A program made the translations under genes and the position numbers. From Paramecium octaurelia (lineage: Eukaryota; Ciliophora; Oligohymenophorea; Peniculida; Parameciidae): a DNA stretch of 64,000 nucleotides. Positions 1 through 12,126 of the stretch are shown here, piece by piece (the stretch's first letter is position 1; each line of letters opens with the position of its first letter). Under the pieces are notes generated by a model, which saw only the letters and a program-made list of their open reading frames with translations, ran no database searches and had not been told where the DNA came from. Location: positions 238,574-302,573 of the forward strand of contig CAJJDP010000090.1 in the NCBI GenBank assembly GCA_905182995.1. Direction: 5' to 3'.

Positions 1-79
1 CTGTCACTTTAATAAGAGCCATAACACTCCAGAAGAAGGTTCGATTAATTCTTTAAGCAATTATTCTTATTCCATATGA
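1..79 (+). CDS. 3' tail of an unidentified plus-strand gene
   Basis: Reading from base 2 gives about 25 polar, Asn/Ser-rich residues ending ...NYSYSI and a TGA at 77-79. The frame starting at base 3 is also open, to a TGA at 135-137, so the frame choice rests only on amino-acid composition. The bulk of the gene lies left of the window. It converges on the minus-strand gene that ends at 239. No domain can be named. Confidence 0.35.
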   Translation, partial: CHFNKSHNTPEEGSINSLSNYSYSI

Positions 80-238
80 GTCATTGATTGATTAAGCTAT
101 AATTATGACAATTAGAAAAATTGATAGAACCTTATGATGATTTATTTATACAAAAAACTTAAACTTTTTAAATAATATATATTCTTTATTATTTTAAAAT
201 AAAATAAAATTACAAATAATAACAGAAATACTATTTTA

Positions 239-3200
239 TCATTATTTTTTAAATAATTATGAGTATCTTATAGGACTTTTAATTTAAATTGAATTTAGCT
301 TTCTTTTTAAATTTGCTAATTCAACCAAAGATGTAACGTTTTTGGTTGATTATCCCTTAGTACTAAGATATTATGTTGATCCAGCTAAATCCGTAATTAC
401 ATCCCGAAGCTAAGGGCTTTACGGATTTAGATTAGGCTTCATTTATGCAGATACAGAGATGGGTCGCCTCTTTCTAAGTTAACTCTAAGCAGTTTCCTGT
501 TCTTTTTGATTTTCATCCATGATAACTTTAATAGCCTATAGAGATAGTAAAATAATATGATTACATTCAAATTAGTTTAGATCATTTTTCTGAGTAATTA
601 ATCCTCTTTTGGTTACTCTTTCTCTCCTTCCTTCTTTTCACTTATTAAGTGATACAATTTCATTAATTAGGATTCCTCCTCCAAATGCTGTAATTTTTTC
701 TTGATTTATTTAAATCCTAATGTATTGCTATGTTTTAAGAAGATCTTTCTTAAGGGAGTTTGTTTTTTTTATTTTGGTTTTTGCATTTGCTCAAATAGCT
801 TTTATTTCTATTTCTTTCTTTTCAATTGTTCTTATGCTTCCAAATAACCTGAAATTAATTGAAATTCTGTTTTAATTTGATTGTTTAATTACTTTAAAGA
901 ATCAGTCTCCTTAGGTTCAGTAATAGCATTTCTACTAAATTACTTTTTAAACATAAGAACAGCCTTTCCCAACTCATAATCCTATTATTATCTTTAGTTT
1001 TCACTTATTTCATCTTCACAAGTCCTTTGAATATCAGCTAACATGAAAAATGATTTCTCTTATTTCAATTAATTTACAATAACACCAGCTAATTCTTAAT
1101 CGAGTTTAGGGTAATCTGATTATTCAGTCTTGCAATATTGTGAAAAATCTGTAGGTCTTGTCCTTCTGGAGAATGAAGACAATGAATTTTATTTCAATAA
1201 TTTGGTCTCACTTTCAAGTTGTATGAATTTTCTAGATTATTATTATTCAACACCATCTTAGGTTGTAAATGATTAATATTATTTGGAAAGTTGTTGAGTA
1301 GTTGTTTCTCTTTCAGTTCTACTACCTTTTGGAACTGAGTAAAGTAAATATGGTTGAGAAGACTAAGGAGATTTCAAATTTAGTTTGTAAAATTATTACC
1401 GATGGAGCTTTTAGTGATGAAATTTTAAAAAGAATTTTTCATTCAATAATTACATGTAGTCTTCTTTGATTTAAGCAGATATAGCTTTCATTTCAGCTTT
1501 GTTATTATCGCAAAAAGATGAAAAAATAATATGTCGTATCTCACATTCAGCTAAGATAACTTCAAAATATTTTGAGATGTCTTATGCTCGACTGAAAATC
1601 AATATATGCAATTGATGTTCATCTTCTAGTCTCAATATTTCACTACATAACCATTATGATAAATGAATGCATTCTTTCATTTGGGAATATTCAGACAAGT
1701 ACTCATAACATAAGGATTCCAAATAGAGAATTAAAATGATTTTCATAATGTATTGTTGTACTGGTTTTAAATCATTGTCATCAATCACATTTGGAGTGTT
1801 TTTCTTTTTTAGGATTGTAAATATCAAATCTTATAAAATTTTTAAAGCAAGATCATACTGTTACAAAGAGAGTCTGAATTCACGTAATTGAAGGTACAAT
1901 TGACCTGAATTTTAGTAATGTTCAATTTAAACTTTCATCAACTCGAGATTTTTTCGTTTATGGAATTCTTTGATTGATAAAAATTAGTCAACTTTAAACA
2001 TCATTCTCAAACTATTTGGAATTTCATTTGTAGATTTAAATATCTTAGCATAAATTATTAAGTGTTTTAATAATAACACCCAGCATTCATTTATATAAAA
2101 CTTTACTATTAATTTAAAGATTCATTAATACTTTTATCCTTTTCTTTCAATCTATTCAACTGAGTAGCCTTGATTAAATTGCCTGGTACACATATCGTCT
2201 ATCTAATTCTTTATCTCAATCTGCTGAGTCCAATCTTTTATTCAATCTAAGCTGAGTTCAACTCCTCATATTACGCTATTCCTTTCTCATTTTTCAATTT
2301 TTTTTACACATTAATATATAAAACAGCTATATATAAATTGCTTCTATCAAGCAATAAATCCACCTTAGATATGTTATCTCTTTGTATGTATTCTGTCAAT
2401 AAATTTTATGATGCCTTCAACAACCTTCTGCTAATCTAAATATTTAATGAGGCAACATCATTTTAAGAATAACTCATAAAATGTTTATCTAGCAATAAAA
2501 TAACTTTCCTATTTCCATTCTTTTATGTTAATTTTAAAATACCTTCTTCAACATGGAAGTTGCATCATTTAAGATATTTTCAATCGAGTATTATTTCTTG
2601 ACTACGGGACTAACAAAATCCATTGATATTTAATAATAATTTATAATATTCAACGTCGTAATATGTTTCTGCTAATATATTGATTTAGTCCATGCTTTGT
2701 ATTGAGAGAATGCTTTGGTTCTGTGGTGCAATTTACATTGAAGCATTGATCATTCTAATTCCTTTTCCATTTTCTGCAATTACTGAATCCTTAAAATGCT
2801 GTAGATACTAATATTGCCATTTAGAAATTTAACGCATCGAAAACTTAATTCTAAGCATTAGAAACATTTAGATATATGTTCTAACCCAAATGTGTAGTCA
2901 AATCTAAATAAAAATTACAATCTTGACATAGCAGATCACAGCTTAATCACGCTGATTATTTTAATTAAAAGTTAATTTTAGATTTTTGATATTTATACAC
3001 CAAATATCTAAATAATAGATTTGAAAATTCGTTTCTTCATACTCTAATAAATAGGTCCATATATCTCTCTTTGCTGATTAAAATTTAGAGAAATCATTGT
3101 TACCATGAATTAAATTACAGTTATATTTTGCTAATAAAGTGTTAACAATTGATATATAAATATCCATGAGTTAGAATTTTAGTATCTAAAAAGTATAAAA

Positions 3201-3726
3201 AAGGTGAATTTTCTTCCATAAAATCATTAGTTTACTCCTTATACTAAGTATTTGGAGGATTGAAAATCATACCAATTATTAATGTAAGATGCTTCAATAA
3301 GAGTTTATTTAGCATATTTACAAGTGCTTCTGAATTGATTGACTCATTTTTCAAACTTTCTATAGGTCTTATTTGATAATAAAAAAAAATTTTAAGATAG
3401 CATTAGTATTCAACCCTAACAATTTCCATGTATAACCTTGAGCCTGTCTATTTTGACGATTTCCAGGTTATTCTCCATAAATTTCTGTGACATTCCATTC
3501 TCCATTTTAGTTTAGAAATAAACGAAAATTTCACTGTGAATTTTTATAAGCTAGAAACTTTAGATTTTGCTATAGATTTCTAGCTTGTATTCATATATAT
3601 TAAATCCAAAATTAAATATCTGAACTTACAAGGGCATTTTTTCTAGAACGTCAATGAGGCATCTTAATCCTAATTTTGTTATTGATCAATCTAATTCCTC
3701 AACTTGTGGAGGATTTATTTATTCAT
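239..3726 (-). CDS. large helical / coiled-coil hypothetical protein
   Basis: A long minus-strand gene, read with TAA/TAG as Gln. The most secure part runs from about 2,040 down to the TGA at 239-241. It is rich in charged helices, with Lys/Gln-rich coiled-coil stretches near the C terminus, and contains one clean 29-nt GTA...TAG intron at 536-564; after splicing the tail is basic and ends ...RYSQLFKKQ. Upstream, the frames at 2,080-3,700 look coding (Ile/Leu-rich helices, segments such as LRNQIDQQQNQDQD near the proposed start) but several junctions are unresolved, so the start at 3,726 and the exact exon chain are tentative. I do not recognise the family. No membrane segment stands out. Confidence 0.6.
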
Positions 3727-4166
3727 TTATTCTCAGCCCCTTAGATCTGTTGTTGTCGTTGAATTTTTTAATTCATATTTCATAATTTCTGAATAAATTA
3801 TATATTCATATTATATTATTCATAGTATCATTAAAATTTCTTATCAAATTAAAAATAGATTGATGCAGAATTCATTTTTTTAGAATTTGCATAAATCCAA
3901 CAAGTCAAAATTTCAAGTTTTCAAAATTTGAAATTAATTTGTTTATTAAAACTCTTGAATCGTTCGCACAGAAGTAAAGTCATAAAGTGTAATGAGCATT
4001 AATTTACACAATTGATAGCAATGAAGAAGGTTTGTTTGACATACAGCAAACCTTATACATCTTAACGGGAAGTCTTAATTGTTATGTAATCAGAATAAAT
4101 GCTTAATAAAAGAAAAAAACCTAGATGATTTATGAAACTATAATGAAAGTTAATACAAAAAAATTT
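3727..4166. other. intergenic, AT-rich, no gene seen
   Basis: About 440 bases between two minus-strand genes. Short open stretches exist in several frames, as expected when only TGA stops and the sequence is very AT-rich. None has convincing composition or a domain. It should hold the promoter of the gene starting at 3,726. Confidence 0.5.
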
Positions 4167-4712
4167 TCATTCTATGATCATAGTAGGAGTATTATTAATC
4201 ATCCTTGTCTCAAAAAAAGATTAGGACACTCTGTGATGTAGTAACTTAGATGCATACTCATTCAGCATTAGAGATTATGTTGACTCAGTTAAACATAAAA
4301 TTGATAACATTTTTTTTTAAGTTTCTAATTTTTTCCTTCTCCAATACTCTTGTTCTTTCTATAGGGGATCTGTTTTTGTTCGAATTCCCAAATTGCTTAG
4401 GTATTTTACTATTTCTATTTCGGTCTTCTTTTCTTCAGTATTGGAAAATATTTCTATAGAGTCATTCAAATCTCTATAATTCATTTAATTGGCCTTGGAA
4501 AGCTTTAAAATATCAAAAATTTAATCAGTTTTAAGAATTTTGGATTTCATCAAAACAATATCAAAGGTAATTTAAAAAAAATATTTATGAATTATATAAA
4601 AGTTCTTCCCCTAAATACTAAATCTAATTTAAGATATTCTCAAAATCATACTAGAATATTCTGACTAACCAACTAATTCCTCAAAACTTCTTCCTTATTG
4701 TCTAAGTCGCAT
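4167..4712 (-). CDS. small hypothetical protein, about 181 aa
   Basis: An uninterrupted 182-codon frame on the minus strand from ATG at 4,712 to TGA at 4,167-4,169. The first half is mixed; the second half is charged and helical, with EKKTEIEIVKYLSNLGIRTK followed by EQEYWRRKKLETQKKM. No signal peptide or clear membrane helix. It lies 119 bp downstream of the pseudokinase gene on the same strand. An alternative with an intron near 4,635 is possible. No family recognised. Confidence 0.55.
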
Positions 4713-4831
4713 GTGGCAATATCATAGATTGATATCAGTTATTGAAAGATAGAAATGAATATTGAATTAACTTCTATTTTAATTATATTGATATAAAGGA
4801 TACTTTTAAATGATTAAAAAGAATAAATAAA

Positions 4832-6458
4832 TCAAATGCATCTTGATTGATACATGCAACAATGATCTTTAAAGGATGGAACCAAATTATTTTACTAATT
4901 TAACTTCTCAATTTTGTCATTCAACAAATTCTCATCATCATCATTTGAATCTACAAAAGTCTCTGAATTGACTTTTTAATTTTACTTTATCTGTTCGAAA
5001 AGAGAATTTGGATCTTACTATTATTTTACATAGGAGCTATTTTCATCTGAAAAATTGTTCATAGTTTTCTTAATATCGCACTCACTATCTTTTATTTCAA
5101 TAATTGTTCTTAAACTTGGAAATGCAATTTGATTAGGTATTAATTTCTAGATTTTCTTCTCTTTGTTGTTTATAAGCCAAACATGTTTCAAAGCATCATT
5201 GAGGCTTATTCTAAGACTAGGATTTGGTTGAATCATTCGTTTGATCAAATCCAATTGACTAATACTAAATAATTATGGATAATCATATGACTCTTTCTAT
5301 TTTATTATCAATTTTTCTTATTATACAATTAGTTACATTAAAGTAGGTGACTTCTCTAGAAAATAATCTTAATTGAATGCTTTTGTAAAATTGAAAAATG
5401 TTATCAAGCCTAAAATCATTCCTAATTAATAAACATCCGTTTAAATTGATGGATTTATTCCTTGTTTGATTTCAGGTGCTATTAAATATTCTGGAGTAGA
5501 TTAGAGGTACTTAAAAAGCGTATTTTAATCATAAAACTAAAGTCATAATTTATTTTACTTTATAATGCGAATTAATCAAATAAGTTCCAAATTAAATTTT
5601 CAAATTACTATAATAAATGATGTTTTCAAAAGAGATTTTACCATGAAATAACTCTTCTTCTGATAGAGACTTCAGGGCAAGCAGAATTGATATACAGATT
5701 GTGGCTATTTGTTATTAAGTTAAATATTATTTTTTCGATTAATTATAAAATTAATCAATCGAATTTCCTCTGAAATATTTACAAACTATAAATAGCATTT
5801 GTTTTTCTTCAAAAACGCCTAGTGTTTCAATGTAATTATTTATAGAAGAATTTCTTAATATTTTTAAATAATTGTCAAGTAACTCTGCTTAGTCATAATT
5901 TTAAATGCTAGCTAAATTAATCACCTGTGAAGACAGTAATTTCTTTTGCTTTTTGTGTTGAATTTGATAAAAGTTTTAACATATCAATTCTACTACTTTA
6001 AATTTTTTATTAAAATTATTTCTCTTGCAAAATTTCTTTATGCAGTTATTCCATTATTTGAGAGATAGTGGATGAGAGAATATTAACACTAATTACCCAG
6101 TTTGATTAATAAGCTTTAAAAAATAAGCTCTCAAATAGGACGATTAATATCTTTTCTTTTCGATAAAACAATCATTTAAAACAAGGCAAAATTGATTATC
6201 ATAAATCAATAAGCCTCTAAACTGTGAAATCTTCTTTTGTCCAAACCACTTATCTGCCCAAATCGTTGCCACTCCTTCATGCTCTGGAACATGAATATTA
6301 AGGGACAATGTGTCCTTAGGAATCATTCTGATGTTTGATTTAAATTCTTGCATTTAAGAGTTTTTCATAATCCATTCAAGACTAGTTTAATTTTCCAAAG
6401 CAGCTAATTTGTCTAGCCTTTCACTTGAGGCTCTTGGCCGAATATTATTTTTAATCAT
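4832..6458 (-). CDS. PH-like domain plus protein pseudokinase
   Basis: ATG at 6,458, TGA at 4,832-4,834, one 28-nt intron near 5,510-5,540; the spliced length is 533 codons. Residues about 45-140 look like a pleckstrin-homology fold (start GVATIWADKWFGQKKIS, closing helix HPLSLKQWNNCIKKF). A kinase-like domain follows. Its C-lobe keeps STPEYLIAPEI (APE), TDVYQLGMILG (subdomain IX Asp) and an Arg in LRISLNDALKHVW. The catalytic loop, however, reads FHGKISFENIIYY in place of HRDLKPEN, and DFG is replaced by IQFGTYL. No glycine-rich loop or VAIK Lys is apparent. It should therefore be unable to transfer phosphate and may act as a scaffold or lipid-binding regulator (inference). The acidic tail contains a run of Asp. 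Confidence 0.7.
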
Positions 6459-7350
6459 TTAATAAATAATCAAATTTTGTGTTTTAACATTTGATAAGTT
6501 TTTCGAATATTAAATATTTAAATAAGCTTCAAATAATTAAAATAACTCCTTGATTAATTGATAAATATATCATAATTTGAATTTAAATGATCCAAAATTT
6601 TCGGAGGATGAGTAAAACAATCTTTAACAGTAAATTTTTTTTGAACTATTAAAATCGGATAAATTTTTCAGATAATTTTTCAAACAAATTCCAAATTCTT
6701 AAAGTAATTTATGATTATATTACAGAGAAATAATCAAAAATGAAGGTTAACCTGTTAATACGTTTGATAATGATAATCCTAACATCTAAGAATTCGAAAA
6801 TTAAAAACAATTATAATTTACAATAATAATTACTTTTTTTTAGGAAATATTCTCTCGTAATCACCTCTTATACTTAAATTGTAGAAATAGGATGTTTAAA
6901 TCCAAATTCATCAGTTTATTTTGGCACATTGAATAATATTAAAAAATATAGTAAATATAATTTCATCAAAAAGGTTTCCAATTCTTGAAAAATCTTCAGG
7001 TTTGATCATATTATGATTTACTGAAGTCCTTTATGTAGAAATTATTTTAGAATTATCAAATAAATTGATACTTTTAATCTATCCTTTTTTTATTAAATCT
7101 TTGATGTAAAAGCTACAAAAGGTAATTTTAGTAAAATTTTACCATAATAAATTTTAGACAGGAAGAAATAAGGGTAACAATTCTTATTAAATCCAAACTA
7201 TTATTTACAAATAATTGAAAATGAATAATATCTTAGATAACTTATATAAAAAAGAAATTTTCGAATCTCTTTAAGTAAGGAATAAATTATCGAATAAAAT
7301 GATTAACTGAAATAAATCATAATATATTTATATGTATTTGGATATAATTA
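6459..7350. other. unresolved patch, possible degenerate minus-strand coding
   Basis: About 890 bases between the pseudokinase start and the K+ channel end. On the minus strand, fragments near 6,560-6,700 (FTVKDCFTHP) and 6,900-7,050 resemble pieces of a kinase C-lobe, but no continuous chain with acceptable introns could be built. A plus-strand frame at about 7,120-7,530 is also open by chance or design. It could be a decayed kinase copy, extra 5' exons of the pseudokinase, or plain AT-rich spacer. Confidence 0.3.
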
Positions 7351-10255
7351 TCAATACTTCTCCTCTTCAGTATTCAAACGAATTCTTTATTGGTCCAATT
7401 AAAGTAATTTAAATTTTGAAACAAACTCTGACGGGTAAAGTATGTAATTGATATACTTTTAAATTAAAGTTTTTAATAATGGGTTTCCTGGCTTGTTTGC
7501 TTTGCTAATTTACCTATTAAGATTATATTGAGGAAAATAGTCATGGTAGCATTTAATGGTTTCAAACTCCATTAAGCCTTTTTTCTAATATTTTTGTCTA
7601 TTAACCTACTTCATATAAAGCAATTCAATTGCTTATTTATCTTCAGAACTCATGTTTTTAATTTAATTTAAATTATCATACCTAGCCTTTAACTCTTCAT
7701 CAAAATTAATATCATAATTGGTACTAATCAACTCTTGCAAATAGTTTTATTTATATGCATTATTATTCAAACTCAATTAATAAATATTCATCATATTTAC
7801 TGCTTGCGACTATCTTCTAGATGTTAAGCTATTTTGTCTTTAGAGTCCAATACTCTCTAATTAGACATCTAATTATTATTTTTTGTTTGATTGATTAAGT
7901 CCAACTTTTTTATTGTTATTAATACTCCTTTTAATTTGATCTATGTTATTCCCTGGTATATAAGAAATAGCTAATACCGATTCTCTCTTGAGCTGTTATT
8001 TTTAATTTAGAGTTGTTGAAACCCTTAGATTTTCCATTTTTTAATCATATTATTCAATCACATCATCTTAAATATTGTTTAACGTATTTTATTCATTTAT
8101 CTTATCGTAAATCTTAATATTATTATTATTAATAACGGGATTAGCTTATTGAGGTATGTAATATTTTTTTATAAATTGTGACTTTGTTTCATTAAATTCC
8201 TAATTATCTAGTTCAGGAAGAACAATTCTAGATAATTTATAATATCTTCTTTCAAATTCGCGTCTAGGTTACTGTTAAGGATATTGGCATCTTTTAATCA
8301 AAAGATCTTTCTAAGGTACATAGTGAAGCATTGAACAATTGACAATTTCATGTCCTGTTTAGAAGCATGAATCACATTATTTTTAGATATAGGAAGATTT
8401 AAAGTTGAACAGCAAGTCATCTTTAATGGCACAGAATTTTTCATAATCATTAGGGAAATCTTTTAAATCTTATAAGAAATCTTATCTTGATAAGATCTAC
8501 AATTTAGTAAATCCAATACTCTTAAGTCTTTGATTTCTATTTTGAAATCCTAAGAATAAGTTATCCAAACAAATAACATCATCTTTCTTTGCTTTTTAAA
8601 TAACCAACCCTGATTCAATTTATAAATTGATTTCCCCTTCATCAACAAAATAACATGAGATTTTATTGTCTAATTCAATTATTTATTCTGGTTATAATTA
8701 AACAGATTAAACTTTTTTTAGTAGACTTTATTGTAATTAATGACTAAAATTCTATTTTAATAATGGAACTTTAGCAAAGATTCTACTGTTAGCCTAAATA
8801 ATGAGTTATTCCCTTAAATTTTCAGATAATTGAGATATTATTACTTTCTCTTCTTCTGTGTCTTGTCCTTGCAATGATTCCCAATAGTGATTTAAATATT
8901 ATCTAATTTGGTTTTGTATATTATATGGAACCCTTTTTTTGTTCATGTAACTATTGATAGTTCTTAATTTATTTCTGGTTTCCTCTCCGTAATCGGATAT
9001 TTTTTCGATGATAGACCCCACAGTATTAATGGAGTAAGGAAGTTAAATACTTGAGACTAGAATCAGAAAAATACAGATTGATTTCTCCAACCCACTTTTA
9101 GGAGTGATATCACCATATCCAACTGTAAACATAGTAACACAAACATAATAAAATGATTGCAGATATTCATCTGTCCAGTCTACTATTGGAAGGTCTTTAA
9201 GAGTGTCCAGCCATGTGAATTCATAATTCTCTCTGCTATAATTTCCAACCTAATAAATACTTAACGATTAGTACCCAAAACCACAAACATGAGAATAGGT
9301 GAATCACATAAAATAATAACAGTAAAAATTTGAGCAATTCTAAACAACTGGATACTTTCTTAGATAAATTTAATGCTAATTCATATTGGCTGGTTTTGTA
9401 ATGCACATTAATTTAATGAGACAGCACACTTAATAAAATTAAGTACACAGGATTTTCAGTCACATTTATCATAATATCTGTTGATTTGCAAATTATGAAT
9501 AATATTATCAAAATGATTGTGGAAATCCACTCTAATCCAAGAGATTTTGTGATTTAATGTTTAAAGATTTATATTCGGTTGGTAATTAATGATCCTGCAT
9601 TATAATACGCAGTATTAAGACCAATTATAAAATCTACAACTAATATGATGAGCATAATTATTGTTGACGAATAGTATCTATTATAAAGTAGTGATCTACT
9701 TGTCCATGCTAATTCTAAAGGGATTAGATACAAAAAGTATAATTTGGATGAAATTGCAAGTATATCCCATAATACAATTTTTGCACTTTCTGGATATAAC
9801 AAAGGCAATGCTTTAATATGCTGTGTTAAATTATCCACAAAGGGCTTAAAAATTCTCAAAAGTTTCTTTGTTAGCAACTTATCAATAAATATTTTAAAGG
9901 ATGTTTATCTTTAAAATAAACTAACATTTTCAATGGCTTTGTCATTCAAAAGGCTTAAATGAAAATTAGTAAGATTTTTTAGATTGTTTTTACGAGAAAG
10001 TAATATTTTAAAAATCTTTTTGGCATTATTATTTTCTGCCTAAAGACTTTTCAGTACTAATCGTTCTTAATAATCTACAGAAATTTGTTTTCCTACGAAA
10101 TTCAATAATCTTTATCCTAAACTCTTTGTTCTGGAAGGTAAATAACTGCTTTTCCTGGCTGCCGATGTTCTCAGCTACTAGTCCATTTCTCTTTGAGTTT
10201 CCAAACGCTCATTATTTGAGGTTGGCAATTTCTAATTTTTCTAATGATTACTCAT
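7351..10255 (-). CDS. CNBD-type voltage-gated K+ channel (EAG/CNG-like) with CCHC zinc knuckle
   Basis: Minus strand, ATG at 10,255. The N-terminal 130 residues are basic and cytosolic. S1 begins around KIVLWDILAISSKLYFLYL. The pore is unmistakable near 9,090-9,150: DEYLQSFYYVCVTMFTVGYGDI, with the K+ selectivity filter TVGYGD. It is followed by S6 and a C-linker. A cyclic-nucleotide-binding-like domain follows (VQLQPEQIIELDN, then CYFVDEGEINLQIE), though its phosphate-binding cassette is poor. After it comes C-DS-C-FQTG-H-EIVN-C, a canonical CX2CX4HX4C zinc knuckle (8,335-8,376). The stop is at 7,351 without a last intron, or 7,367 if a 26-nt intron is removed. Some intron joins are unresolved. 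It starts 41 bp from the end of the upstream gene. Confidence 0.8.
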
Positions 10256-10295
10256 GATAATTTTAATAAATAGAATGATAAAACAAATTAAAAAG

Positions 10296-12109
10296 TCAAG
10301 AATGATTTTGTTAATTCTTATAGTTATTTAAATATAGTTATTGATTTTATTTAGCTACTTTTCTAATCAATTATTAAATGTTTTGCTATTATTAATTATT
10401 AAGAATATTATTCTAAAATGAACCTGACTAGACATTGTTATGATTAGTTTTCATCAAACTATTGTAATCTAGGTTGCTATTTTTGAAAAGCTATTCAACA
10501 TAGGGTCTTCTTTCAGTTAGGCAATTATAATCTTGTTGATAATCCTTTTAAAATAGGGCTCTGTTATCTGAGACCTGTTTTCTGTGCGTGGAGGATTAGA
10601 ATGGCTATGTTTCTTTGAAAACATGATTAGTGAATTAGGTTCTGGGGTGATCATTTTGTAGAGTGATAATTCTTTCTTGATTGGATCCTTGACGAATGTG
10701 GATATTTTGGGATGCTGTCTTTCTGGAAATCTCTTTGTTTCTATTGGTTGGTTGATTTTTGAGATTGTGAAATTAGGGTGGTTGATGCTGGGTTTTGGTT
10801 TTAAGAATTTTGCAATTATCTAGTTTCATTTTCTGAATTTGTGGACTATAATTGAAGTGATTAGAGCTTCCAGTTATTGGACGATGTGTTAAAGCTCCAG
10901 TTTTCCATTTGTAGTCTGATTCAATAATTTGATCTTCAATAAGTAATTTGGATATGAAATTATTACCGTTAAGTTTGAATTATGATTGCTGTGTTTTAAG
11001 TACTTATTAAGCATTGTTTTAATTGAAATTTAATTGATTTGTAGGTGAACTTGATTTATAGGGTTCTTTGTTGACTCTTAATTTGGATCTATTTTTTAAT
11101 GACTCACTTAGTTTGGAATCAATTTTAATAATGTTTTCTTCAGTGTGTAGGTTAGTCTTAGAGTATTTTTGATCGATGGTAGATTGGGTAGAGGGATAAT
11201 CAAAGTTTTGTGTTTTCAGGAATGATTAAATATCAGTTGATTTTTGTTTATTGGATAGTCTCTGTTTGATGATAGAATGGATGAGTTTTTCCTGGGGTTG
11301 GCTCAATTTGGTTTATTGTTTCTATTGGGGTAATTATTATTTTGATTATTATTAATTGATAAAGTCTAAGAAATGATTTAATTTGATTTCTTCATTCTTG
11401 TTGTTGTTAGTGGGAATGAAGAGAGATGATTGGTCAGGACAATTGGCAATTTGCTTACAAATTTCATTTAGGGTTTAGGAGACGTCAAATTTAATTCGAG
11501 TAGGTTTATCAATTTGCTAAGAGCATGAAGATGAAAATTACTTATTGTAATTAATCGAGACAACTGAGTTCTTTGAGTATTTGAATATTTTTGATATTGG
11601 ATTCAGGCAAGTCTTATTCCTTGTTGGCTTGACTGAGTTGTGAATTCAAAGGGGAGGGTCTTTCTCCTATGATTCCTTTTGGGGGTCTGTGAGGATTGTT
11701 TTTGTTTTCTTGATCTATAATTTTGGCAATTCTATAATATTCAATCTTGCGCTTCTTGTCGTAGTATTTATTTAAGATAGTCGAGACTGGTTCTTGAAAC
11801 ATTCTTGCAATATCATGATGAAACTATATTAATGATACAATTGTACTTTATAATATTCAGTAAGCAGTTGTATCTTAACAGGATATTCAGATAGGTGATA
11901 GACACGTTTTAGATATTCATCCTTTTTAATTATGAGAGTGATACTTGTTCATCATAATAATTCCAATCTTTGAATCTGACAGTTGACTTCGTAGTGGCTT
12001 CGTTGAGAATTTCATTAATGTCTCTGGTGAAGTAGTAGTTCTAAGATTGACAGTATTTGTTGAACAGTTTGGAGTTGATGTTTTACTTTGTTTGATTAAG
12101 GATGCTCAT
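10296..12109 (-). CDS. hypothetical protein, paralog of the gene at 21,858-23,049
   Basis: ATG at 12,109, TGA at 10,296-10,298. Introns seen at 11,922-11,944, 11,824-11,846 and 11,517-11,541, all GT...AG and 23-25 nt. The first 110 residues are conserved with the other paralog: NKYCQSQNYYFTRDINEIL matches KYSQSQNFYYQKDINDIL, and both continue into a KSTxRFKD motif and an EYYK motif. The remaining 400+ residues are low-complexity, rich in Asn, Gln, Lys, Ser and Thr, and probably disordered. A conserved N-terminal module with a variable disordered tail suggests a cytoskeletal or scaffold role, but no function can be assigned. Confidence 0.75.
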
Positions 12110-12126
12110 TATGAATAATAAATTAT

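Noticed and set aside
2440..2520. In-frame TGA in an alternative frame (FLK-stop-CCL) suggesting selenocysteine
   Set aside because: Other frames are open here too and splice sites are unresolved; no SECIS element could be shown.
4250..4459. Plus-strand hydrophobic ORF
   Set aside because: It is the antisense shadow of the charged minus-strand gene at 4,167-4,712; no independent start context or domain.
7120..7530. Plus-strand open frame of about 110 codons
   Set aside because: With only TGA as stop and low GC, frames this long arise by chance; it overlaps the end of the K+ channel gene and has no domain.
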